Positions 10,330-17,714 of a stretch of DNA of 64,000 nucleotides are shown one piece after another. The stretch is from Methanobacterium subterraneum (lineage in GTDB: Archaea; Methanobacteriota; Methanobacteria; Methanobacteriales; Methanobacteriaceae), in contig NZ_CP017768.1 of assembly GCF_002813695.1 (NCBI RefSeq), positions 2,164,501 through 2,228,500 on the forward strand. Reading direction: 5' to 3'. Numbering within the stretch: position 1 is the first letter of the stretch; each line of letters begins with the position of its first letter. The position numbers and the translations under genes were made by a program. A model generated the notes under the pieces. The model had not been told where the DNA came from. It worked only from the letters and a program-made list of their open reading frames with translations, and did no database searches.

Positions 10330-12198
10330 TTATTTTTTTCTACTTAGGGTTATACCACTTCCAATACAGAGAATACCAAGAACTAGTCCAGCTAGGGGTA
10401 TTCCAGTACTTTGCATAGGCACGGTTCCTGCTTGAACATTGGATGTAGTCTGAATACTGGTGGTAGTTGCTGCATTAATGGTATTAGATTTTTTTGATGC
10501 AGTAACCAGTAGAGATCCAATGTTGTTGATTAATCCTGGGTTGTAACTGCCTACAGTAACGGTGGGCAGTATGTTGTAAGCCCCAGTGCTTAGTATGTTC
10601 AGGTCAAGCCATAGGTAAGGGTCAACATTTGCTGCTACATCTCCAACGGTCCAGGTTATGGTTCTTGTTGTTTCATCGTAGTTCACTGTACCCTGGTCCA
10701 CGTTTGCGCCTGAGTATTCTAGTCCTTCTGGGATCACGTAGGTGAATAATATATTACTGGCGTCTCCTGGTCCGTTGTTACCTAATTTGAAGGTATAGGT
10801 TACTTTGTCACCAATTTGGGGGTTGTTGATGGATGGAGTGATCTGCACGTAGACATCAGATTTGATGTTGTAGGTCTCAGATTGGATATTTCCCTGATTT
10901 CCAGCGGTATCAACTGCCATGAATTTCAAGGTGGTTGTGGTTGAAATAGGGATTGCTCCGTTGTATTGGGTACTGGCAGGTGTTGGATCAGAACCATTAG
11001 TAGTGTAGTAGATGGTTGCTGGTTCGTTGGCGGTTAAAGCCACATTTTGGGGAGTGTTGTAATTTCCACCAGTAGGGTTAGCAGTCACGGTCGGGGGAGT
11101 TGTGTCTGGAGTTGGTTCGGTAACCGTAATGTAATTACTTTTAACATCGCTAGCACTGCCCCCTGGGCCTGTTACTGTTAGTTTGACGGTGTAGGTGCCG
11201 GCAGTATTGAAAACCCAACTAGGATTCTGTTGGGTGCTGTCGGTTGTTCCGTCGTTGTTGAAGTCCCAGGCGTAGTTGGTGATGGTTCCGGTTGATGTGT
11301 CTGTGAATTGTACGTTGAGTGGTGTGTTCCCGTTTGTTGGGTTGGCATTGAAGCTAGCTACTGGTTGTACCGGTGGTTCTGTGGTTCCAGTCACGAAGTA
11401 TCCAGAAACACCAGTGGCAGTTTGAGTTGCTTTATTTAACTTGTTAGTCCACTGTACACTACCAGTCACCTGACCTGATTCTGGTGTGGTTGAAAAACCA
11501 TAGGCATTAAAAGCTGCTAATGTGCCCACAGGTAGATCCTGGAAAGTATATTGGATTTTTATAGCTCCATTATCTATTAAAGAAGCATAATTGGATCCAA
11601 CCAGAATTCCGGAGTAGAGGTCAATTAGCATGATGTGGAATGTATTGGCACTATCGGTCATGTCCTGTTTTTCGAATATGGGATAATTAGACTGGTAATA
11701 TGGTCTCCATATCTGTGAGTCGTAAAGGAAATCAGATTTGTAAAAAGTTTCATCCAGAGTTGATGGCTTGTAGGTAAGATCTCCTTGTTCTGGAACAAAA
11801 CCTGATGCGGGTGTCCATGTGTAGCCACTGGCTTTGATTTGAACCTGGAAATTGTCGGGTATGGTTCCGTTAACTGCCAACATCAGAATACCATTATCCA
11901 CACGGCCCTGTCCCCCGGTAGTGACTATATAGAATGTTCCGGACTGTTCTGATGTAGTTGTAATTTCTGCAGTAGTACTGCCAGAGATATTGTTTATTTT
12001 CAGTGAATTAAGCCCTCCTGAACCTTCACCACAAAAGTAGTCGTATGTTTCATTTCCATAAGTATCAATTCTAGCACCTTGGTCATTAGAAACCTCTAGG
12101 TTAGCGTAGTTGTTATCTGGCATCTCAGCAGCAACAACAGTTCCACATAAGATAAGAGTCAATAGACAACTAAGTGCCAGAAAAATATATCTTTTCAA
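10330..12198 (-). CDS. Secreted multidomain surface protein (PKD, chitobiase-like and DUF11 domains)
   Basis: 622 residues from a TTG at 12198, chosen because a perfect GGAGGTGAT lies six bases upstream. Order: signal peptide (1-24); a novel-looking N-terminal domain (about 26-270) with one Cys (YDYFCGEGSGG); PKD domain (278-360, WDFNNDGTTDSTQQNPS); chitobiase/hexosaminidase C-terminal-like domain (365-445, ATIYYTTNGSDPT); DUF11 domain (447-565); C-terminal helix (about 598-617) with RKK anchor. PKD and DUF11 are common in archaeal surface proteins; the N-terminal domain is not recognised and could be the functional head. A ModE-like box overlaps its predicted start site. It converges with the gene at 9381. 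Confidence 0.85.
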   Translation of the reverse strand: MKRYIFLALSCLLTLILCGTVVAAEMPDNNYANLEVSNDQGARIDTYGNETYDYFCGEGSGGLNSLKINNISGSTTAEITTTSEQSGTFYIVTTGGQGRVDNGILMLAVNGTIPDNFQVQIKASGYTWTPASGFVPEQGDLTYKPSTLDETFYKSDFLYDSQIWRPYYQSNYPIFEKQDMTDSANTFHIMLIDLYSGILVGSNYASLIDNGAIKIQYTFQDLPVGTLAAFNAYGFSTTPESGQVTGSVQWTNKLNKATQTATGVSGYFVTGTTEPPVQPVASFNANPTNGNTPLNVQFTDTSTGTITNYAWDFNNDGTTDSTQQNPSWVFNTAGTYTVKLTVTGPGGSASDVKSNYITVTEPTPDTTPPTVTANPTGGNYNTPQNVALTANEPATIYYTTNGSDPTPASTQYNGAIPISTTTTLKFMAVDTAGNQGNIQSETYNIKSDVYVQITPSINNPQIGDKVTYTFKLGNNGPGDASNILFTYVIPEGLEYSGANVDQGTVNYDETTRTITWTVGDVAANVDPYLWLDLNILSTGAYNILPTVTVGSYNPGLINNIGSLLVTASKKSNTINAATTTSIQTTSNVQAGTVPMQSTGIPLAGLVLGILCIGSGITLSRKK

Positions 12199-12672
12199 AT
12201 TGTATCACCTCCATTTTTTCTACAAAATTTCTTTCATAGATATGCATAAATTTGCATCTCATATATTTATAGTTTCATATTCATTGGAATTAATTGCTAA
12301 TTACGTATTTTTTTAAATTTTTGCCAGTTATATAATTTAAAAAATTGAGAATTAGATTTAATAATATCTTAAAATACTTTAAATTGTTTTTTAAACTAAT
12401 TTTTCAATTTTAAAATTTTTTTTAGCTGATATGCATCTTTAGTAATAATGGCTGTTTATAATATAATTTAATCTTTTTATTTCCCAATTATCCTTATCTT
12501 CTTGAAAAATTATCATAATGATTAATTTGCATCAAATCGGGTGAAATTTAGTTTATAGTAGTACTTGAGTAAATCAGTTAAAGCTATGTTTAGAATTTTT
12601 TAGAAAATCTTTAAGAATATGAAATGTATAAGTTATCATGTCGAAGTAGTGCAATTTAGGAGTTTTAATATA
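12199..12672. other. Divergent promoter region between the surface gene and the TiaS-like gene
   Basis: 474 very AT-rich bases. They contain box C and its TATA element for the minus-strand surface gene, a lone half-site GATATGCAT near 12428, and AGGAG near 12656-12661 for the gene starting at 12673. Nothing else is supported. Confidence 0.5.
12239..12272 (-). promoter_or_regulatory. ModE-like palindrome C with TATA box
   Basis: GATATG (12239-12244), ten bases, CATCTC (12255-12260): one mismatch in twelve arm bases. Just upstream on the minus strand is TATAAATATATG (12270-12259), placing the start close to 12235-12240. The palindrome therefore lies between the TATA box and the start site of the gene ending at 12198, a classic repressor position. 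Confidence 0.65.
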
Positions 12673-13377
12673 ATGACAATATTCGTATGCATGGATGACA
12701 CAGACAATTTAAACTCACGTGGGACTGGTAGGCTGGCTCGGGCTGTTGCAGCTGAACTGGCCAAAACTTATCCGGTTAGGGGAGTTACCAGACACCAGTT
12801 ATACGTCCACCCGGACATTCCCTACACTTCCCACAATAGCTGTGGGGTTATTCACATTATTGCAGATGGTTACCAACATCTGGACGAAATTTTTGAAATA
12901 GCCCGGGAAGAGATGCTCAACGACTTCATTGAGGGCAGTGACCCTGGACTATCAGTGGCCAACCATGAACAGATAAAACCATCCCTGATTGCCTATGGAA
13001 AAGATGCACAGTCTACGGTCTTAACCCAGGAAAAAGCCCGCACCCTGGCCAAAAATTTAGGCATACGTTTAGAAGGGCTGGGAGGGACTGAAGATGGTGT
13101 GATTGGTTCCATGGCAGGATTGGGACTTGCATTAACCTCAAATGATGGTCGTTTTTTAAAGATCGGGACCATAAGGGAATTAGTTGGGCCACAAACTGCT
13201 CAGACCTTGCTGGATGCGGGGATTGATGATATTTACACCACAGATGGTCGGAGGGTGACCACTGGGATCATCTGGAATGATGAAAATAAATCAGTAAAAC
13301 CATGCCCGGTAAAGGACCAAGTGATCCTTTTTGTGGAAGAAGTAGATGGGGAACTGAAGGCAGTTAAAAGAAATTAA
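12673..13377 (+). CDS. TiaS-like protein (truncated tRNA-Ile2 agmatidine synthase homologue)
   Basis: 234 residues from the ATG at 12673, with AGGAG upstream; an extension to 12619 has no ribosome site. The start MTIFVCMDDTDNLNSRGTG matches the DDTD ATP-binding start of TiaS, and YTSHNSCG, SDPGLSV and GGTEDGVIGSMAGLGLAL match its catalytic and ferredoxin-like parts. TiaS, which makes agmatidine at the wobble base of tRNA-Ile(CAU), is about 420 residues with an OB fold and a zinc ribbon; both are missing here, so this is probably a paralogue with another substrate. Its neighbours are surface and tungstate genes. Function not assigned. Confidence 0.65.
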   Translation: MTIFVCMDDTDNLNSRGTGRLARAVAAELAKTYPVRGVTRHQLYVHPDIPYTSHNSCGVIHIIADGYQHLDEIFEIAREEMLNDFIEGSDPGLSVANHEQIKPSLIAYGKDAQSTVLTQEKARTLAKNLGIRLEGLGGTEDGVIGSMAGLGLALTSNDGRFLKIGTIRELVGPQTAQTLLDAGIDDIYTTDGRRVTTGIIWNDENKSVKPCPVKDQVILFVEEVDGELKAVKRN

Positions 13378-13611
13378 CATTTACCCTCATTTAAATCAAT
13401 TCCTAACTTCCTTTATTATTTTTAATCACATCCACATTGATCTTACCCACTCAACTTAATGCCCTGATTTCATTAAACTCCTCAGGGATACACTGACACT
13501 ACTTGATTCTATTAAAACAATAAAACTTCCTGTATTAAATCAATATACCATCATTAAAAACTATTTAATATTATAAAAACATTTAAAATAAAAAAAATTA
13601 GATTTCAGGTT

Positions 13612-14679
13612 TTAAACTTGGAAAACATTCACTGCTGAGGCTTTAAATTGTAACCATACCTTGGAACCTATGGTCAGCCCCATATCAGCAAAGGATTTTC
13701 GAGTCATAAAAACTGAGAAAACTTCACCCACATCAATTTTAAGATCCAGAATACCTCCAGAATCCTTTATTTCTTTTATTTCTCCATTAAATTCGTTAAG
13801 AGCGCTGGTTTCGACTTTTAATTGGGAAATGGTTATGTCTTCTGGTCTTATGCTCATGTAAACATCTCCTTCCAGTGATGCTGATGAATAAACATGTAAG
13901 GTTCCAGTATTGATCAAGGCCAGGCCCTCTTCCACCCTACGGGAACTTCCCTTCTTCACATTCTTCACCCCCACAAAATCAGCCACAAATCTACTTTTGG
14001 GTTTTCTGAAAACCTCTTCTGGCTTACCAATCTGGAATATCTTCTTATTAAGTATGGCAATTTCATCAGACAGGTGCTGACCCTGTATCAGGTTATGGGT
14101 GGCTATGATAATCGTGGTTTCCCCTTCATCCCGTAGGTTTTCCATGAAATTCTCAATTTTCTCAGTGGACTGGGGATCCAGGTTGGCAGTGGGTTCATCT
14201 AAAAGTAAAAGCTCAGGATCAGTAACTAGAGCCCTTGCCAGGGCCATTCTCTGAGTTTCACCCCCAGAAAGGGTGGATGCATACCGATCTTCATAACCAG
14301 AAAGACCCAATGATTCTAAAAGGTATTTAATTTTTTCCTGGTAAGAATCCTTGTTTTCCCCCCTGATCTTCAAACCATAACCTATGTTCTCATAAACAGT
14401 TCCCTTAAATACAATTGGTTTCTGGAAGACCATTCCAATCTTTCTTCTAACATCAATACGTTCCTTTTTTGTTTTAGGAATTTCCTGACCATTGAAGATA
14501 ATCTTTCCAGAAGATGGGGTTTCAATAAGGTCAATTATACGTAAAAGGGTGGTTTTACCACACCCTGTGGGGCCGATAAGTCCCAGGGTACTCCCTTTTT
14601 CTAAATAAAGATTAATATCTTCTAATATATTTTTTCCGTCGTATTTTTTTGATAGATTTTGAATTTCCAGCAGATTCAT
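13612..14679 (-). CDS. tupC: Tungstate ABC transporter ATP-binding protein TupC
   Basis: ATPase of the tungstate (possibly molybdate) importer, 355 residues. Walker A is GPTGCGKTT, the signature is LSGGETQRMALARAL, Walker B is LLLLDEPTANLD and the H-loop is IATHN. The C-terminal part (about 240-355) carries a TOBE-like domain (DVYMSIRPEDITIS, VFMTRKSFADMGL), the oxyanion-sensing module of Mod/Tup ATPases. The ATG has GGAG upstream and follows the permease stop by one base. Third gene of tupABC. Confidence 0.9.
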   Translation of the reverse strand: MNLLEIQNLSKKYDGKNILEDINLYLEKGSTLGLIGPTGCGKTTLLRIIDLIETPSSGKIIFNGQEIPKTKKERIDVRRKIGMVFQKPIVFKGTVYENIGYGLKIRGENKDSYQEKIKYLLESLGLSGYEDRYASTLSGGETQRMALARALVTDPELLLLDEPTANLDPQSTEKIENFMENLRDEGETTIIIATHNLIQGQHLSDEIAILNKKIFQIGKPEEVFRKPKSRFVADFVGVKNVKKGSSRRVEEGLALINTGTLHVYSSASLEGDVYMSIRPEDITISQLKVETSALNEFNGEIKEIKDSGGILDLKIDVGEVFSVFMTRKSFADMGLTIGSKVWLQFKASAVNVFQV

Positions 14680-14680
14680 T

Positions 14681-15367
14681 TTATTTCTCCTGGACGTAGT
14701 TTAGTACTAGATTTATGATTAGGGCCAGAATGAGCAGAATGATTCCTAGGGCTATGGATAGCTCTACGTTTCCTTTTGATGTTTCCAGAGACATGGTGGT
14801 GGTTATAACTCTGGTGTAGCCTCTTATGTTTCCTCCTATCATCATTGCCACTCCTACTTCAGATAGGGCCCTGCCAAATCCCAGGATAAGGGCTCCTAAT
14901 AGGGCGTATTTGGCTTCGTGCATAATGGTTTGAATAGCCTGAAATTCGCTGGCCCCTAAAGATAATGACAGGTCCCTGATTTCATCTTTAACCCCACTTA
15001 ATGCCAGGATTGTGAAACCAGCTATAATGGGAAGTACAAGTATGGTTTGGCCCATTATCATCCCTCCGGGCGTAAAAAGTAGGTGCAGGTCGCCTAATGG
15101 TCCCTGGTTGGATATTAACAGGAAAACCAGGAGGCCTACCAGAACAGTGGGCATGCTGTAAAGGGTCTGTATGATGTTAATCAGGGTTCTTTTCCCCCGA
15201 AACTTACGAAAGTGTATGTATCCTCCTACGGGAACTGCAATTAAAGCAGCGATAATCGTGGAGGTTAGGGAAATGTAGAGTGTTCGCAGGGTTATTTCAA
15301 TAACTTCTGGATCCAGAGTTACCAGCAAGTGTATTGCTTCGAAAAATGCATTTATGATCTCGTTCAC
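14681..15367 (-). CDS. tupB: Tungstate ABC transporter permease TupB
   Basis: Membrane subunit, 228 residues with about five hydrophobic segments. The coupling loop is SLSLGASEFQAIQTIMHEAKYALLGALILGFGRALSEVG, and MMIGGNIRGYTRVITTTM is characteristic of the TupB/WtpB branch. It follows tupA by about 75 bases and is almost contiguous with tupC, so a single operon from the tupA promoter. Confidence 0.92.
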   Translation of the reverse strand: MNEIINAFFEAIHLLVTLDPEVIEITLRTLYISLTSTIIAALIAVPVGGYIHFRKFRGKRTLINIIQTLYSMPTVLVGLLVFLLISNQGPLGDLHLLFTPGGMIMGQTILVLPIIAGFTILALSGVKDEIRDLSLSLGASEFQAIQTIMHEAKYALLGALILGFGRALSEVGVAMMIGGNIRGYTRVITTTMSLETSKGNVELSIALGIILLILALIINLVLNYVQEK

Positions 15368-15441
15368 TTAACCACCAAAAAAAGAATCATATGGGGAATT
15401 AGATTCCCCCTAAATAAAAAACTAACTATTCAACAGTAGGG

Positions 15442-16326
15442 TTATTTGGTTGGTTCGGCTTGTCCGGCCAGTGGTATGAATAACTGTTGACCGTACTTTT
15501 CTTTACCGTACTCACCAACAATGTTTTGACCTTCGGTTGAAAGCACAAAGTCTACCCATTTCATTGATGCGTTGTAGTTAACATTGGAGAACTTCTCCGG
15601 GTTCACTGGTATCATGGAGTAAATGTTCAGCAGATCTTTACCCTGGGTAACGAATGGTACCAGAGTGATGTTACCTTTGTATGCCAGGTATGTGCCTGAA
15701 TCGGATAAGGTGTAGGCTGTTTTCTCATTGGCCAGGTTTAATGTGTCTCCCATTCCTTTACCGGATTCAATGTACCATTTTTGCCCCTGTATGGTGGTGT
15801 TGTAGTCGGCACCGGTTTTATTCCAGATCTGAATTTCTCGGTTGTGGGTTCCTGAATTATCTCCACGGGACACGAATTTCACCTGATCCGGATTTGCTGA
15901 ACCAGTGGTGTTGATTTGTTTGAATGCTTCTGTAGCGTTGGTTCCATTGATCTGGGCAGGGTCGCTTGCAGGTCCTACGATGTAGAAGTAGTTGTAGGCG
16001 AACACATTACGTTGGGTACCATAACTTTCATTTATGAACTTTTGTTCCTGAGTTTTGGAGTGAACCATTACCAAATCCACGTCACCTTTTTTACCATATT
16101 CCAGGGACTGCCCTGTACCTGCGGCAATAAACTGTACATCAATGTTGGGGTTCTGTTTTTCGAAAGCTGCTTCTAATACTGTTAACAGACCAGTATCTTC
16201 CAGACTGGTGGTGGTAGCAATCTTAAGGGTTTGTTTACCTCCGAATCCGCTGAAAGCAAGGCCTGCTACAGCAACAATTGCAATAACTATAACTGCTAGC
16301 AATGCTATTTTTGTATTTCTTTCCAT
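15442..16326 (-). CDS. tupA: Tungstate-binding protein TupA
   Basis: Extracytoplasmic receptor of the importer, 294 residues, with an N-terminal signal/anchor (about 6-27). The TupA oxyanion-binding start KIATTTSLEDTGLL is present, followed by FIAAGTGQSLEYGKKGDVDL and MVHSKTQEQKFI, and a central SRGDNSGTHNREIQIW. The TTTS and GTG motifs distinguish TupA from ModA and WtpA. GAGGAG precedes the ATG. Two overlapping palindromes, one with an internal TATA box, sit 17-61 bases upstream. The family is selective for tungstate, matching a methanogen that uses W enzymes. Confidence 0.93.
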   Translation of the reverse strand: MERNTKIALLAVIVIAIVAVAGLAFSGFGGKQTLKIATTTSLEDTGLLTVLEAAFEKQNPNIDVQFIAAGTGQSLEYGKKGDVDLVMVHSKTQEQKFINESYGTQRNVFAYNYFYIVGPASDPAQINGTNATEAFKQINTTGSANPDQVKFVSRGDNSGTHNREIQIWNKTGADYNTTIQGQKWYIESGKGMGDTLNLANEKTAYTLSDSGTYLAYKGNITLVPFVTQGKDLLNIYSMIPVNPEKFSNVNYNASMKWVDFVLSTEGQNIVGEYGKEKYGQQLFIPLAGQAEPTK

Positions 16327-16342
16327 TACAATCTCCTCTAAT

Positions 16343-16387
16343 GATATGTATTAATTGGTATATTCGATCTGCATATATAACCATATC
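16343..16387 (-). promoter_or_regulatory. ModE-like palindrome D and overlapping second copy at tupA
   Basis: The main box is GATCTG (16366-16371), ten bases, CATATC (16382-16387), flanked by C and G so that the CG ends match. Its spacer reads as TATA box GTTATATATG on the minus strand, giving a start near 16347. A weaker second copy, GATATG (16343-16348), ten bases, TATATT (16359-16364), covers that start site. Location on a tungstate importer is the strongest functional hint for this motif. Confidence 0.75.
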
Positions 16388-16616
16388 GAATTTTATGATA
16401 ATCAAAGTTTCAAAATTCAGGCTTTAATAGCTCCATGGTAACAATTTTATCATAAAAGTTGATGAAATTTGATTTTAGACATTTTACTTAGTTAGTAGTA
16501 ACAATATAATGATAATAGGGATAATACAGGGCTGAAAATTTGAAAATCAAAAAATATATTTCATGGTTTTAACAAATAATAACACGTTGAGAATAGATAT
16601 TTTAAGGGGTAAAAAC

Positions 16617-16826
16617 ATGAAAATAAGCGCTAGAAATGGTATTAAAGGAAAAGTAGAGAAAGTAGAGGAAGGACCAATCACTGCCAATGTTAAAATAAAA
16701 ATAGAGGCTCCAGATGAGATTACTGCGGTAATAACTAAAGAATCAGTGAAAGATCTTAACATTAAAGTTGGGGATGAAGTGGTGGCAATTATTAAAGCCA
16801 CTGAAGTGATGATTGGCAAAGAATAA
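16617..16826 (+). CDS. mop: Molbindin-type Mop domain protein
   Basis: 69 residues from the ATG at 16617, with AAGGGGT upstream; in-frame sequence back to 16563 lacks a ribosome site. It consists of a single Mop/TOBE domain: MKISARNGIKGKVEKVEEG, then ITAVITKESVKDLNIKVGDEVVAIIKATEVMI. Molbindins assemble into oligomers that store molybdate or tungstate in the cytoplasm. It lies directly beyond the tupA promoter on the opposite strand and supports an oxyanion theme for the region. Confidence 0.9.
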   Translation: MKISARNGIKGKVEKVEEGPITANVKIKIEAPDEITAVITKESVKDLNIKVGDEVVAIIKATEVMIGKE

Positions 16827-16889
16827 CCAGTTGATTCAGGGTACACTTCGAACAATGATTCATCCATTTCTATTCTTTTTTTTAATATG

Positions 16890-17579
16890 TCATACACGAT
16901 TAAAATTTTGACGTCTTCTATAGGCTTCTCTAGCACTTTTTGCTATAAAATCAGATATATTCCTAATTTTGGTCTCTGAAGATTTTTCATAAGACTTCAA
17001 GAACCAGTCAACCATTTCCAGCCTGAGGGATGTTAATGGTGGGGAGTTGGTAAGAAGAAAAAAACAGATCTCACCTAAATCTTCACGGGGATCTCCTATT
17101 TTGGTTTCCTCAAAATCCAAACCACAGATCTCAGAACCGGTCCAGATGAAATTGCGCAAATTACAGTCACCCTTCAAAAAACTACCCGTATTATCTTGAA
17201 TTCCATGTAAAGAGGCTACCCAACATCCTAAGTCTTTCAAATATTTTTTAAATTCAATATCTATGCAGTGGTCACCATGACCATTTTGTTCTTCCAGTAA
17301 ATGGGAAATGGTTACTCCTGGTACATATTCCAGCAAAAGGTAATCCTCTGAATCATCTGGTGAGGATCTGTACACTACCTTCGGAACCCTAACACCTTTA
17401 AACTCTAATCTTTTTAAATTAATAGCTTCAACAAATGAATTAGATTTTTTTGAATCTTTATTATATATTTTGAGGACATAAAAATTATTAGAAGCTGTTT
17501 TAACCTTGTAAGCCTGGTTTTTAAAACTTTTAAATTTTTCCAGAATTTTAAGGCACCCTTTTTGACAGTGAAAAGCCAT
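16890..17579 (-). CDS. Aminoglycoside-phosphotransferase-like small-molecule kinase
   Basis: 229 residues from the ATG at 17579, six bases after GGAG; a TTG at 17591 would overlap that site. Protein-kinase-like fold: Lys in NFYVLKIYNK, hinge LLLEYVPGVTISHLL, catalytic loop KGDCNLRNFI (Asp and Asn as in APH enzymes) and metal-binding GLDFEETKIGDPREDLGE. The usual HGD is KGD here. It probably phosphorylates a sugar, lipid or small molecule; substrate unknown. Lys-rich basic N-terminus. It stands alone between mop (convergent) and a surface gene. Confidence 0.7.
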   Translation of the reverse strand: MAFHCQKGCLKILEKFKSFKNQAYKVKTASNNFYVLKIYNKDSKKSNSFVEAINLKRLEFKGVRVPKVVYRSSPDDSEDYLLLEYVPGVTISHLLEEQNGHGDHCIDIEFKKYLKDLGCWVASLHGIQDNTGSFLKGDCNLRNFIWTGSEICGLDFEETKIGDPREDLGEICFFLLTNSPPLTSLRLEMVDWFLKSYEKSSETKIRNISDFIAKSAREAYRRRQNFNRV

Positions 17580-17714
17580 TTTTTTCTCCAAGTTTAGGTG
17601 AGTTATTGTAGATTGGTCTTTCAGTTGGGGGGATGTTTAATTAAAGTAAGTCCATCGATTAGTTATTTAAAAAAATAGGGAATGAGGAGATAAAACTCCT
17701 CCAATTTGGTAATT

